DNA of 64,000 nucleotides from Leifsonia sp052114085 (GTDB taxonomy: Bacteria; Actinomycetota; Actinomycetes; Actinomycetales; Microbacteriaceae): the NCBI RefSeq assembly GCF_052114085.1, contig NZ_JBFREB010000001.1, forward strand, positions 1,426,001-1,490,000, given 5' to 3'. The notes under the pieces are model-generated. The model saw nothing but the letters and a program-made list of their open reading frames with translations, had not been told where the DNA came from and made no database searches. Positions 23,538 through 34,773 of the stretch are shown here, one piece after another (within the stretch, counting starts at the first letter, position 1; each line of letters opens with the position of its first letter). The translations under genes were made by a program, and so were the position numbers.

Positions 23538-26372
23538 TCAGTCGCGGTCTGCGGTCACCTTCTCAGCCTGCTGCAGGACGCCCCGGAGATTCTCGAAGTA
23601 CCCGGCCACGGCCTCACGCTCGATCCTAATCTGGGTGAGCCTCTCCTCGGCGTCGGCCACCAGGCGTTGTGTACGCTCCTCGGTCTCCGCGAGCAGAGCG
23701 GCCGAGCGCTCTTCGGCATCCCGGATGACCGCGGCCGCCGTGTCCTCCGCCTTCGACCGGGCCTCGGTGACGGTGCGCCGTGCCTCCGCCTCGAAGGCCT
23801 CCGCCTCCGATCGCGCCTGCGCTGTGCGCTTGACGGCGTCCGCAAGCTGAAGGTTCGCCTCGTCGAGGTACTTCTGCGTCTGAGCGACGGCCTCCTGGTG
23901 ACGCGCCAGGTACTCCTTCTCGGCCTCGTCGCGGCGTGCGCGGAGTTCGACGTCGAGGTCGATGCGGGCCTGCTCGACCTCTCGTGTGCGGGCGTCGACC
24001 TCTTCTTGTGTGGATGTGCGCAGCTGCGTCAATTCGGCGTCGAGGGCTGCGCGGGCGCCCGTCGCTTCCTGCTCGAATGCCGCGGTGCGCTCCGCCAGTT
24101 CTGCCTCCAGGGCCGTTCGGGCCTGGGCGACGTCCCGGGCGAGCTCTGCGCGCGCTTCAGCGGTCTCCTTCTCCAACGCGACGCGGGTCTGCTGAGCGTC
24201 ATCGGCCAGGGCGACCCGCGTGCGCTCGGCGTCGCGCTCCAACTCCAGCCGCTGCTGTTCGCGCTGGTCCGCCAGCTCGTTCGCGGTGGCCTCCCGGCGG
24301 TCGGCGAGTTCGGTCGTGGTGCTCCGCACGTCCTCCGCGAGTCGGCTGCGGGTCTGCTCCTTCTCCGCGGTCAGGGCGCTCGTGGTCTTCTCGACCTCGG
24401 CGGACAGCGACTTCTTCGTCTGGACGACCTCGGCTGCCAGAGCCGACTTCGTGGTCGTGACCTCGGTCTCGAGGGCCGATTTCGTCTGCTCGACCTCGGC
24501 CGCGAGCTCGCTCTTCGTCTGCTCCACCTCGGCGGCGAGGGTGGTCCTCGTCCGCTCCACCTCATCGGCCAGTTCGGCTTTCGTGGTGGTTACCTCGGTC
24601 GCGAGCGCCGTTGTGGTCTGCTCCACCTCGGCGGCGAGGGCGGCCTTGGTGGTGGTGACCTCGGTCTCGAGCGCGGACCGGGTCTGCTCGACCTCTGCCG
24701 CCAGGGCGGACGTGGTCGTCTCGACTTCGGCCGCGAGTCGGGCGCGCTCTGCGATCAGCTCGGCTTCGACTGCGCTGCGCTCCCGGGCGATCTCATCGGC
24801 GAGGGCGGTGCGGGCCGCGTCCACTTCCGTCGCCAGCTCGGCGCGGAGGTCGGCCGCCTCACTGTCGAGCTCGCGCCGCTGGCGCTCCGCGTCGGCTGCG
24901 AGCCGGGAGCGGGTCTGCTCCACTTCTGCGGCGAGCTCGCTGGTGGTCTGCTCGCGCTCCGCCGCGAGCTGGGCGCCGGTCGCGGCGCGGTCGGCTTCGA
25001 GGGCCGCACGTGTCTCCGTCGTCTCCTTCTCGAGAGTGGTGCGTGTCTGCAGTGTGTCGTTCGCGAGCTGCGTGGTGGTGCGCTCCACCTCCTCCGCGAG
25101 CGCGGACCGGGTCGTCGTGACGTCGTTCTCCAGGGTGGCGCGTGTCGACGTCACCTCGCTCTCGAGGGCGGAACGCGTCGTGGTGACCTCGGTCTCGAGT
25201 TCCGACTTCGTGCGCGTGACCTCTTCGGTCAGAGCGGAGCGGGTGCGCGTGACCTCGTCGGCGAGCTCCGCCTGGGCGCGTTCGACCTCGTCGGCGAGGG
25301 CGCTGCGCGTCGATGTGACGTCGGCGTCCAGCGCGGTGCGCGCCTGTTCGACCTCGGCCGCGAGAGCCGCCCTGGTCTGCTCCACCTCGGCGGCGAGCGA
25401 CTTGGTGGTCTGCTCCACCTCGGTCTGCAGGGCGAGCCGGCGCGACTTCTCGTCGTTCTCGAGGTCGGCCCGCGTCTGCGCGACGGAGGCCGCGAGTTCG
25501 GAGCGCTGGGTCTCGACCTCGGAGGCGAGGTCGGCGCGCGCCTGAGCGGCCTCCGCGGCGAGGGCGTTGCGGGATTCGGTCTCTTCCGCGGCGAGGCGGT
25601 CGGCGGTCTCTGCGACCCGGCGATCCAGCTCGAGACGCGTCTGGGCCGCCTCGCGCTCGAACGCCGCACGATCGGCGGCGAGAGCGTTCTCCAGCTCGCT
25701 GCGGCGCGTGGCGATCGTGCGGTCGAGCTCGGCGGCCTCGGCGCGTGCGGCTTCCGCCTCACGAGAGGCGACGGCCTTCAGCTCGGCGGCCTCTCGGTCG
25801 GCCTCGGCGCGGACGGCCGCGGCCTCCCGCTTGCTGGTCGCCCGCAGCTCGGCTGCTTCGGTCGCGACGGCGCCGCGAATGGCGGCCGCCTCGCGCATGG
25901 CGTCGGTGAGGAGGGTCTCCTTGTCGGCACGCGTCTTCGTGAGCAGCTCACCGGACTCGATCTGCGCGTCCTCGAGAAGGGTCGTCGCACGGGCCTGGGC
26001 GTCGGCCAGGATGCGTTCGGCCTGAGCGGCCGCGGCCTTCTTCACCTTCTCGATCTCGGCGGCCACTCCGGCGCGCAGTTTCTCCGCGTCGATGTCGGCC
26101 TGTGCGATCAGGCGGGTGGACTGCTCTTCGGCGACGCGGAGCGTGGTCTCGAGTTTGGTCCCGAGGCCGGCGTAGGTGGGGCTGCCGACTTCCTCGATCT
26201 CGGCGTTGAGGTCCTCGATGCGCGCCTGGAGTCGCTTGATCTCTTTGGCCGAGTCCGCTGCTTGCGTGTTCGACTTGATGAGCTCGCGCCGCAGCTCCTG
26301 CAGCGCCTTGTCGACCTCGTCCTTGTCGTAGCCACGGAAGGCTTGGGTGAAGGTGGATTCGTCGGTGGCCAC
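23538..26372 (-). CDS. giant DivIVA-like coiled-coil protein with hendecad repeats
   Basis: Starts at GTG 26372 with AGGAG eight bases upstream, giving 944 residues. Residues 1-35 contain TFTQAFRGYDKDEVDKALQ, a DivIVA-type N-terminal motif. Almost all the rest is predicted helix, strikingly poor in Gly, Pro and Cys. From residue 245 to 816 the sequence is 52 uninterrupted 11-residue units, consensus T-(K/R/T)-(S/A/T)-x-L-A-x-E-V-(E/T)-(Q/T). Hendecads form an almost straight or right-handed coiled coil, so this part alone would be about 85 nm as a single helix. A conventional Ala/Glu-rich coil flanks it on both sides. Streptomyces Scy is a distant parallel. A cytoskeletal or polar-scaffold role is inferred. 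Confidence 0.85.
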   Translation of the reverse strand: MATDESTFTQAFRGYDKDEVDKALQELRRELIKSNTQAADSAKEIKRLQARIEDLNAEIEEVGSPTYAGLGTKLETTLRVAEEQSTRLIAQADIDAEKLRAGVAAEIEKVKKAAAAQAERILADAQARATTLLEDAQIESGELLTKTRADKETLLTDAMREAAAIRGAVATEAAELRATSKREAAAVRAEADREAAELKAVASREAEAARAEAAELDRTIATRRSELENALAADRAAFEREAAQTRLELDRRVAETADRLAAEETESRNALAAEAAQARADLASEVETQRSELAASVAQTRADLENDEKSRRLALQTEVEQTTKSLAAEVEQTRAALAAEVEQARTALDADVTSTRSALADEVERAQAELADEVTRTRSALTEEVTRTKSELETEVTTTRSALESEVTSTRATLENDVTTTRSALAEEVERTTTQLANDTLQTRTTLEKETTETRAALEADRAATGAQLAAEREQTTSELAAEVEQTRSRLAADAERQRRELDSEAADLRAELATEVDAARTALADEIARERSAVEAELIAERARLAAEVETTTSALAAEVEQTRSALETEVTTTKAALAAEVEQTTTALATEVTTTKAELADEVERTRTTLAAEVEQTKSELAAEVEQTKSALETEVTTTKSALAAEVVQTKKSLSAEVEKTTSALTAEKEQTRSRLAEDVRSTTTELADRREATANELADQREQQRLELERDAERTRVALADDAQQTRVALEKETAEARAELARDVAQARTALEAELAERTAAFEQEATGARAALDAELTQLRTSTQEEVDARTREVEQARIDLDVELRARRDEAEKEYLARHQEAVAQTQKYLDEANLQLADAVKRTAQARSEAEAFEAEARRTVTEARSKAEDTAAAVIRDAEERSAALLAETEERTQRLVADAEERLTQIRIEREAVAGYFENLRGVLQQAEKVTADRD
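23925..25640 (-). repeat. degenerate 33-bp tandem array, 52 units, inside the coiled-coil gene
   Basis: The hendecad region is exactly 1716 bases, 52 times 33. Units read approximately ACC-AAG-TCG-GCC-CTC-GCC-GCC-GAG-GTC-GAG-CAG on the minus strand. The middle block (roughly 24400-24750) contains near-identical neighbours, pointing to recent unit duplication, while the ends are more diverged. Confidence 0.88.
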
Positions 26373-26563
26373 TGTTGATGCTCCTGGGGGATTCTTCGGG
26401 TCGACTCGCCGCGCGCGTGCCGGATCGATCCTACAATTTGCCGTCTGCGCCCGCACTGGGGGCTGCGCGAGCGTCCAGGCAAGGGTTAGCTGGCTTTCAG
26501 ACACGTCCGGTATCGTCGAGTGTCTGTGCCCGCCCCCGAACTTCGGCACATGAGGAGTCCTGC

Positions 26564-28435
26564 TTGCGTTTCGTACTCGCTATCGTCGCGTTCGTGGTCG
26601 CCGCCGTCATGATCGTGGCCGGCATCGCGCAGCGCACCGTCTTCGCGCCCCCCAGCAGGGTCGAGGCCGCTGCGACGGTGTCCGGAGACCCGCGATACCT
26701 GGTGATCGACGGGTCGGCGCTGAACGCCCATCCCGGACAGCAGACGTTGACCGTCGCGGACGCGCCGCAGGGCGTGAAGCCCGTCGTGGCTTACGGCCGT
26801 ACAGCGGACGTCAAGGCATGGCTCGGCGACCAGAAGTACGTCGCCATCCGCTATCAGAAGGCGACCGGAGGACTCGCGACGAAGTCGGTCACTCCGAAGC
26901 AGGCCGCGTCTGCAAGCGGTAACGACAGTTCCAAACCGGCGGCGTCGGCGACTCCGACGCCGGCCCCGTCCGCGACGGCGGGCGCGACCAGCGGCTCGGC
27001 CACCACGCCCACCGCCGGCCCGAACCCGGCGGGCTCCGACCTCTGGCTCGAGGAGTTCGACGGCCAGGACGCCCAGGTGACGCGCATGAACATCCCCGAC
27101 GACGTCAGCGTCATCGTCGCGTCCGACGGACAGAAAGCGGCGCCCTCCCGCGTCACCGTGACGTGGCCGGTCGACTCCAGCACCCCGTGGGCGTTCCCGC
27201 TCATCATCGGCGGGCTCATCCTGCTCGTCATCGGCATCGCCCTGTATCTGTGGGGTCTGTACACGCACCGCCGCTCGCGCGGCCCGCGTCGCAAGAGCGG
27301 CCCGAAGATGCCGAAGCTGCCGAAGGCCCCCAAGTACAAGCCCACCGCCATGATCGAGACCACTCCTCGCGGACGACGGTCGACCCGTCGCGCCCGCGTC
27401 ATCCTGCCCGTCGCCCTCGCCGGAGCGCTCGCCCTGACGGGGTGCACCGCCGGGACGGACGCGGCGACGCCGTCGAAGACCTCCACCCCCCTGGCGACGG
27501 AGGCACCCGACTCGGCTGACCAGATGCCGCCTGCGGTCACCGTGCCGCAGCTCGAGCGCATCGTCAAGCGCATCTCCGACTCGGCGACGGAGGCCGACTC
27601 CAAGGCGAGCGCGGACCTCGCCAAGGCGCGGTTCACCGGGCCGGCGCTCCAGCTTCGTCAGGCCAACTACGCCATCCGTGCGAAGAAGACCGACGAGCCG
27701 GCGCTCCCGGCCATCCCCGCGAGCCCGATCGTGCTGTCGTTGCCCCAGGCCACCGACAGCTGGCCACGGACCGTCGCCGCGGTCATCGAGAGCCCCAAGG
27801 ATGCCAAGGGCAACGCCCAGGCGCCGATCGCCCTGACGATGGTGCAGAAGTCGCCGCGCGACAACTACCAGGTCGAGTACGCGATCTCGCTGGAGCCCAA
27901 GGCCAAGGTTCCGAACCTCGCACCAGCGAGCATCGGCTCGGCGGTCGTGCCGCCGGACTCGAAGCTCCTCGCCCTCGCACCGGAGAAGGTGTCGGCCGCG
28001 TACGGCGACGTCCTGATGAACGGTGACAAGAGCCAGTATGCGAACCTGTTCAGCGCCGAGGGCGACACCCTGCGCACTCAGGTCGGCGCCGATTGGAAGG
28101 CCAAGCAGAAGGCTGCCGTCCCCGCCACCGCGTCGCTCGCGTTCACGACCGGCCCGGGTCCCGGCACAGACGTCGCCATGGCGACCAACGACTCCGGCGC
28201 CATCGTCTGGACCGACCTGCAGGAGTCGCAGGTGCTCAAGGTCGTCGAGGCAGGCGCTGAGGTGAGCGCAGGCGCCACGGCGGCAGCCCTCAGCGGAGTG
28301 GCGACGTCGAAGACCGGTATTCAGTCCGACTTCGGCTACCAGCTCGCGTTCTACGTCCCGCCGGCCGGCTCCGACGCGAAGATCACCCTCCTCGGGTTCG
28401 CCCAGGGCATGGTGTCCGCCAAGCAGATCCCGTAG
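26564..28435 (+). CDS. large membrane protein conserved in Microbacteriaceae, function unknown
   Basis: Starts at TTG 26564 with AGGAG six bases upstream; 623 residues. Helix 1 is residues 3-22. An extracytoplasmic domain with a Pro/Thr/Ala-rich stretch (about 120-150) follows, then helix 2 (about 207-228) and a very basic Lys/Pro/Arg linker. Helix 3 (about 278-293) ends in ALALTGC, exactly like a lipobox, before a second extracytoplasmic domain of about 330 residues. It looks like a membrane protein fused to a lipoprotein-like protein. Homologues I recall keep this architecture and are often labelled glycosyl transferase, but no such motif is seen. Divergent from the coiled-coil gene. Confidence 0.78.
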   Translation: MRFVLAIVAFVVAAVMIVAGIAQRTVFAPPSRVEAAATVSGDPRYLVIDGSALNAHPGQQTLTVADAPQGVKPVVAYGRTADVKAWLGDQKYVAIRYQKATGGLATKSVTPKQAASASGNDSSKPAASATPTPAPSATAGATSGSATTPTAGPNPAGSDLWLEEFDGQDAQVTRMNIPDDVSVIVASDGQKAAPSRVTVTWPVDSSTPWAFPLIIGGLILLVIGIALYLWGLYTHRRSRGPRRKSGPKMPKLPKAPKYKPTAMIETTPRGRRSTRRARVILPVALAGALALTGCTAGTDAATPSKTSTPLATEAPDSADQMPPAVTVPQLERIVKRISDSATEADSKASADLAKARFTGPALQLRQANYAIRAKKTDEPALPAIPASPIVLSLPQATDSWPRTVAAVIESPKDAKGNAQAPIALTMVQKSPRDNYQVEYAISLEPKAKVPNLAPASIGSAVVPPDSKLLALAPEKVSAAYGDVLMNGDKSQYANLFSAEGDTLRTQVGADWKAKQKAAVPATASLAFTTGPGPGTDVAMATNDSGAIVWTDLQESQVLKVVEAGAEVSAGATAAALSGVATSKTGIQSDFGYQLAFYVPPAGSDAKITLLGFAQGMVSAKQIP

Positions 28436-28506
28436 CGGGTCGCGTCGACGCGAGTATCGTTGACTCTCGCGTCGATCGCGTTCCGGCGCACGCATCTGGA
28501 GGATCA

Positions 28507-29472
28507 ATGAGCAACGTCCCGCCCCCGCCCACCAATCTGCGCGGGGCCGTCGACCTCAGCTCGCTCGTCAATCGGCCTGCCCCGGCCGACGCCGCCGCCG
28601 GACAGCCGGCGGGCGAAGCGCTGACGCTGCCGAGCCTGTACTTCGAGGGCACCGACGCCAACTTCAACGACTTCATCGACCTGTCCATGCGGGTCCCCGT
28701 GGTCGTCGATCTCGGAACCGCCCGGTCGGAGCAGTCGACGCAGTTCTCGGCGGTGCTCGATCGCGTGATCGGCGGCTTCACCGGCCGTCTGGTACTGGTC
28801 AAGATCGACGTGGATGCGAACCCGCAGCTCACCCAGGCCTTCCAGGCGCAGGCGGTCCCCACCGTCGCAGCGCTCGTAGGGGGCCGTCCCGTCCAGCTGT
28901 TCGCCGGAGTCGTGCCGGAGGAGCAGCTGCGCGAGGTCTTCGAGCAGCTGCTCCAGCTGGCCGCCCAGAACGGCGTCACCGACACCGTGACCGTGGAGGG
29001 TGGACCGGACGCGGAGGGCGATTCCGAGGCCTCGGCCGAGCCGGCTCCGGAGCCGCCCTTGCCGCCGCTTCATGCTGAGGCGTACGAGGCGATCGATCGG
29101 GGCGACTACGAGAGCGCGATCCGCGCATACCGCACGGCGATCGCGCAGGACCCGCGCGACACCATGGCCGCCGCAGGGCTCGCGCAGGTGAGCCTGCTGG
29201 CCCGGCTCAGCGGTCACACCGCCGACGAGCTCCGCGCGGCCGCAGCCGACGCTCCCGGCGATGCCGCCGCTCAGCTGGGGGTAGCGGACCTGGACATCTC
29301 CGGCGGCCACATCGAGGATGCGTTCGACCGCCTCCTCACCGTGTTCCCGACCCTCGACGCGGAGAGCAAGGATGAGGTGCGCGCGCGGATCCTCGAGTAT
29401 TTCGAGATCGTGGGTGTGGACGACCCGCGTGTCGGCAAGGCCAGGGCTAGGCTGGCGTCGCTGCTGTACTGA
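28507..29472 (+). CDS. CnoX/YbbN-like thioredoxin-fold and TPR co-chaperone
   Basis: A 321-residue cytoplasmic protein. Residues about 45-160 form a thioredoxin fold (VPVVVDLGT, VLVKIDVDANPQLTQAFQAQAVPTV, with the cis-Pro), but the CxxC active site is replaced by GTARSEQS near 70-77, so it cannot act as a disulphide reductase. After an acidic linker come TPR-like helices (YEAIDRGDYESAIRAYRTAIAQDP, about 193-216). This layout matches CnoX/YbbN, a holdase that hands substrates to chaperonins. ATG 28507 has GGAGG upstream. Separate from the upstream membrane-protein gene by 71 bases. Confidence 0.88.
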   Translation: MSNVPPPPTNLRGAVDLSSLVNRPAPADAAAGQPAGEALTLPSLYFEGTDANFNDFIDLSMRVPVVVDLGTARSEQSTQFSAVLDRVIGGFTGRLVLVKIDVDANPQLTQAFQAQAVPTVAALVGGRPVQLFAGVVPEEQLREVFEQLLQLAAQNGVTDTVTVEGGPDAEGDSEASAEPAPEPPLPPLHAEAYEAIDRGDYESAIRAYRTAIAQDPRDTMAAAGLAQVSLLARLSGHTADELRAAAADAPGDAAAQLGVADLDISGGHIEDAFDRLLTVFPTLDAESKDEVRARILEYFEIVGVDDPRVGKARARLASLLY

Positions 29473-29539
29473 GTCCGTCCCCGCTGGACGGCCGTCGGCG
29501 GCGATCCTCACCCGCCTCACCGTTCAGGAGTGATCGCGC

Positions 29540-30328
29540 ATGTCTCGTGTGCTCGTCGTCGGAGGCACCGGCCTGGCCGGACGCGCCGTCACCGCAGAGG
29601 CGGTCGAGCGTGGGCATGAGGTCGTCGTGGCCGCGCGCCGGGTTCCGGACGACGACGCCGACCACTATGTGAACGGCGCCGCCTATGTCACCGCCGACCT
29701 GGTGACCGGGAGCGGGCTGGAGGAGGCGGTCGACGGCGTCGACGTCATCGTCGACACCAGCAACGCCACGGGCAAGCAGGCCGCGCACGTCTTCGCGACC
29801 GGCGCGCAGAACCTGATGCACACCGCGGCGCGCTTCGGTGTGCACCGCGCGGTTCTGCTGTCGATCGTGGGGGCCGACCGGTCGGCATACGGCTACTACC
29901 GCGCTAAGGCTGCGCAGGAGCGCGCCTACCTCGATTCGGCGCTCGACACCCGGATCGTCCGGGCGACCCAGTTCCATGACTTCGTCACAGCGATCTTCGA
30001 CCGCGGGCGCCCGTTGGGTGCGCTGCTCGCTCCGACCAGCACGCGGTTCCAGCCAATCGCGGTGGGGGATGTGGCACGGGTGCTCGTCGACGCAGCGGAG
30101 GGGGACGGTGAGCCGGGGAGCGTGATCCACGTCGGAGGACCGCGCGTCGAATCGGCCCGCTCGCTCGCCGAGCAGTGGAAGCAGGGAAGCGGGAGCCGCC
30201 GCGTCATCCTGCCGGTCCGTCTCGGCGGCGCGCTCGGGGCCACCTGGCGCGCCGGACGCAACCTGGTCCCCGAGCACGCCGTCGACGGCGGCCTCGGCTA
30301 CGGCGCCTGGATCGAATCCCGCGCCTGA
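29540..30328 (+). CDS. NAD(P)-binding atypical SDR / NmrA-like protein
   Basis: A 262-residue Rossmann-fold protein. The dinucleotide-binding motif VVGGTGLAGRAV (residues 6-17) is NmrA/atypical-SDR type, with VVVAARR after strand 2 suggesting NADP preference. The extended-SDR catalytic YxxxK is seen as YYRAK (about 115-119). Such proteins act as epimerase-like enzymes or redox sensors; the substrate is unknown. ATG 29540 has CAGGAG upstream. Converges on glgB, with a short tandem repeat between. Confidence 0.82.
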   Translation: MSRVLVVGGTGLAGRAVTAEAVERGHEVVVAARRVPDDDADHYVNGAAYVTADLVTGSGLEEAVDGVDVIVDTSNATGKQAAHVFATGAQNLMHTAARFGVHRAVLLSIVGADRSAYGYYRAKAAQERAYLDSALDTRIVRATQFHDFVTAIFDRGRPLGALLAPTSTRFQPIAVGDVARVLVDAAEGDGEPGSVIHVGGPRVESARSLAEQWKQGSGSRRVILPVRLGGALGATWRAGRNLVPEHAVDGGLGYGAWIESRA

Positions 30329-30333
30329 CCCGG

Positions 30334-30366
30334 CCGCCTCAGCGACGCCGCCTCAACGACGACGCC

Positions 30367-30375
<9 letters not shown>
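30334..30375. repeat. 14-bp tandem repeat, three copies, at the glgB stop
   Basis: Units MCGCCTCARCGACG at 30334-30347, 30348-30361 and 30362-30375. The TCA in the third copy (30367-30369) is the glgB stop codon on the minus strand. Confidence 0.85.
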
Positions 30376-32574
<2,199 letters not shown>

Positions 32575-32621
32575 GGTGGTACTCCTCAATTCTGGCAAAG
32601 GGTCAGTTCACGCATCAGTGG

Positions 32622-34715
32622 TCAGAGCGGGCGGACGGACAGGATGTGGACCGGTTCCGTGAACGCGTCCAGGCGCACGTAATTGTCCGTGCCCCACGTC
32701 CAGCGTTGCCCGGTCACGCGATCCTTCACCTCGAACTGCGCGCCGACCGGGATGCCGAAGGCGGTGGGGTCGAGGTGGACGATGGTCTCGCGCACCGAGT
32801 GCGGGTCGACGTTCGCGACGACGAGCACCGCGTCCGGCTTTCCGCTCCGGGTGAATCGCCCGTCCAGGTACTTCGAGTAGACGAGGATGCTGTCGTCGTC
32901 GCTCCAGTGGATGCTCAGGTTGCGGAGCTGACGCAGCGCGGGGTGCTCACTCCGGGCACGGTTGAGCATGGTCAGGTAGTCCGCGAGTGACCTGCCCTGC
33001 GCCTGCGCCCTGGTGTAGTCGCGCGGGCGGTACTCGTACTTCTCGTTGTCGATGTACTCCTCCGCGCCCGGGCGGGCGACGTTCTCGAAGAGCTCGAAGC
33101 CGGAGTAGACGCCCCAGGTCGGGGCTGCGGTGGCCGCGATCGCCGCACGCACCTTGAAGGCCGGCTGGCCGCCGAACTGGAGGTACTCGGTGAGGATGTC
33201 GGGCGTGTTCACGAAGAGGTTGGGCCGCAGGTAGTCGGCGGTCTCGTGTGCGAGAGAGTCGAGGAACTCCTCCAGCTCCTCCTTCGTGTTCCGCCAGGTG
33301 AAGTACGTGTAGGACTGCTGGAACCCGGCCTTCGCGAGGGTGCGCATCAGCGCGGGCCGCGTGAACGCCTCGGCCAGGAAGACCACATCCGGGTCGGTCT
33401 CGTTGACCGTGTGGATGAGCCACTCCCAGAAGTGCAGAGGCTTCGTGTGCGGGTTGTCCACCCGGAAGATGCGCACGCCCAGCGCCATCCAGTGCCGGAC
33501 GATGCGGAGCACCTCCTGGCGCAGACCCTCGTAGTCGTTGTCGAAGTTGATCGGATAGATGTCCTGGTACTTCTTCGGGGGGTTCTCGGCGTACGCGATC
33601 GTGCCGTCCGGGAGGGTCGTGAACCACTCCGGGTGCGTCGTCACCCACGGGTGGTCGGGCGACGCCTGCAGGGCCAGGTCGATGGCCACCTCGAGCCCGG
33701 CCGCCTTGGCTTTGCCCAGGAAGAAGGTGAAGTCCTTCTCGGTGCCGAGGTCGGGGTGGATCGCGTCGTGGCCGCCCTCGGCGCTGCCGATCGCCCACGG
33801 CGAGCCGGGGTCGTTGGGACCGGCGTCGAGCGAGTTGTTCGGGCCTTTGCGGAACGTGCGGCCGATCGGATGGATCGGCGGCAGGTAGACGACGTCGAAG
33901 CCCATCGCCGCGACCTCGGGGAGGCGCTTGGCGGCGGTGCGGAAGGTGCCGGACTGCCAGGAGCCGTTCGCACGCTTCTTCGCGCCCTCGGACCGCGGGA
34001 AGAACTCGTACCAGCTGCCGACGCCGGCGCGCGTCCGCTCGACCTGGATGGCGCGGGTCGCCGACAGCGACGGCAGGCTGACCACGGGACGCGCGGCGAG
34101 CACCTGCTGGATGCGGTCGTCGATCGCGGCTTGGAACCGCTCATCCACTGGCCGCTTGCCGTCCGCGACGACCTTCGCCGCTTCGGAGAGGTGCCGGCGC
34201 TCGGCGGTGCTGCGGCGCTTGTCCTTGGATGCCGTGACCAGGAGGTCGTGGCCCATCTGCAGCATGAGCTCGACGTCGATGCCGGCCGGGACCTTCACCT
34301 CGGCGTTGTGCCGCCAGGTGGCGTACTCGTCGGCGTAGGCCTGGACGCGGTAGCGCCAGAGCCCGGTCTGGTCGAGCTGCACCTCCACCTCCCACCGGTC
34401 GGTGCCGGGGGTCAGCGGATGCATGTGATGTTCGGTCTGCTGCCCGGCGGGGTCGAGCAGGATGAGATCGACCCCGATCTTGTCGTGGCCCTCGCGGAAC
34501 GCGGTGGCGCGGAACGGGATCACCTCGCCGCTGAACGCGGTCGCCGCCCACAGGCCCTCATCGACCTGGGGCGAGAGCTCCAGGATGGGGATGCGCGGGA
34601 GCAATGGCTCGTATCGGGCAGGCTGCGCCGCCTCCGGCGGGTCGGCCTTCGGGGGATTCGCCGTGGACGCCTCTGGCGCGGCGGCTGCTGATCTGGTCGC
34701 TGCGTTCTTCACCAC
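32622..34715 (-). CDS. glgE: alpha-1,4-glucan:maltose-1-phosphate maltosyltransferase GlgE
   Basis: Extends alpha-glucan by adding maltose from maltose-1-phosphate. 697 residues from GTG 34715, which lies seven bases after a TACGTT -10 (GTG 34712 is an alternative). After the Pro/Ala-rich start come an N-terminal beta domain and the GH13 barrel with nucleophile Asp420 (FRVDNPHTKPLHFWEW) and acid/base Glu449 (FLAEAFTRP). The 29-residue spacing between them equals that of Streptomyces coelicolor GlgE (D394/E423). The NPPKKYQDIYPINFDND segment is also GlgE-specific. Operon with glgB, divergent from glgP. TreS and maltokinase are not in the window. Confidence 0.95.
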   Translation of the reverse strand: MVKNAATRSAAAAPEASTANPPKADPPEAAQPARYEPLLPRIPILELSPQVDEGLWAATAFSGEVIPFRATAFREGHDKIGVDLILLDPAGQQTEHHMHPLTPGTDRWEVEVQLDQTGLWRYRVQAYADEYATWRHNAEVKVPAGIDVELMLQMGHDLLVTASKDKRRSTAERRHLSEAAKVVADGKRPVDERFQAAIDDRIQQVLAARPVVSLPSLSATRAIQVERTRAGVGSWYEFFPRSEGAKKRANGSWQSGTFRTAAKRLPEVAAMGFDVVYLPPIHPIGRTFRKGPNNSLDAGPNDPGSPWAIGSAEGGHDAIHPDLGTEKDFTFFLGKAKAAGLEVAIDLALQASPDHPWVTTHPEWFTTLPDGTIAYAENPPKKYQDIYPINFDNDYEGLRQEVLRIVRHWMALGVRIFRVDNPHTKPLHFWEWLIHTVNETDPDVVFLAEAFTRPALMRTLAKAGFQQSYTYFTWRNTKEELEEFLDSLAHETADYLRPNLFVNTPDILTEYLQFGGQPAFKVRAAIAATAAPTWGVYSGFELFENVARPGAEEYIDNEKYEYRPRDYTRAQAQGRSLADYLTMLNRARSEHPALRQLRNLSIHWSDDDSILVYSKYLDGRFTRSGKPDAVLVVANVDPHSVRETIVHLDPTAFGIPVGAQFEVKDRVTGQRWTWGTDNYVRLDAFTEPVHILSVRPL

Positions 34716-34773
34716 GCCCCCGAACGTACACTCATTAACCCACGCGCAATGAGGCTCCTTTAGTGTGGACCGA
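34716..34773. promoter_or_regulatory. bidirectional leaderless promoter between glgE and glgP
   Basis: On the minus strand TACGTT (34728-34723) ends seven bases before the glgE GTG. On the plus strand TAGTGT (34761-34766) ends seven bases before the glgP GTG at 34774. Neither gene has a convincing Shine-Dalgarno sequence. All regulatory DNA for both genes must fit in this 58-base gap. Confidence 0.6.

Noticed and set aside
23925..25640. CRISPR-like regularity of 33-bp units
   Set aside because: Units are contiguous without spacers, in-frame and encode an 11-residue repeat; it is a coding tandem repeat.
23667..26378. 903-codon plus-strand frame opposite the coiled-coil gene, with repetitive composition
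   Set aside because: Its repeats are the mirror of the 33-bp array; the minus-strand product has a proper start, Shine-Dalgarno sequence and helical repeat logic.
26375..26563. Upstream extension of the 623-residue membrane protein
   Set aside because: TTG 26564 has a well-spaced AGGAG and begins directly with a membrane helix; the extension overlaps the coiled-coil gene's 5' region and is low-complexity.
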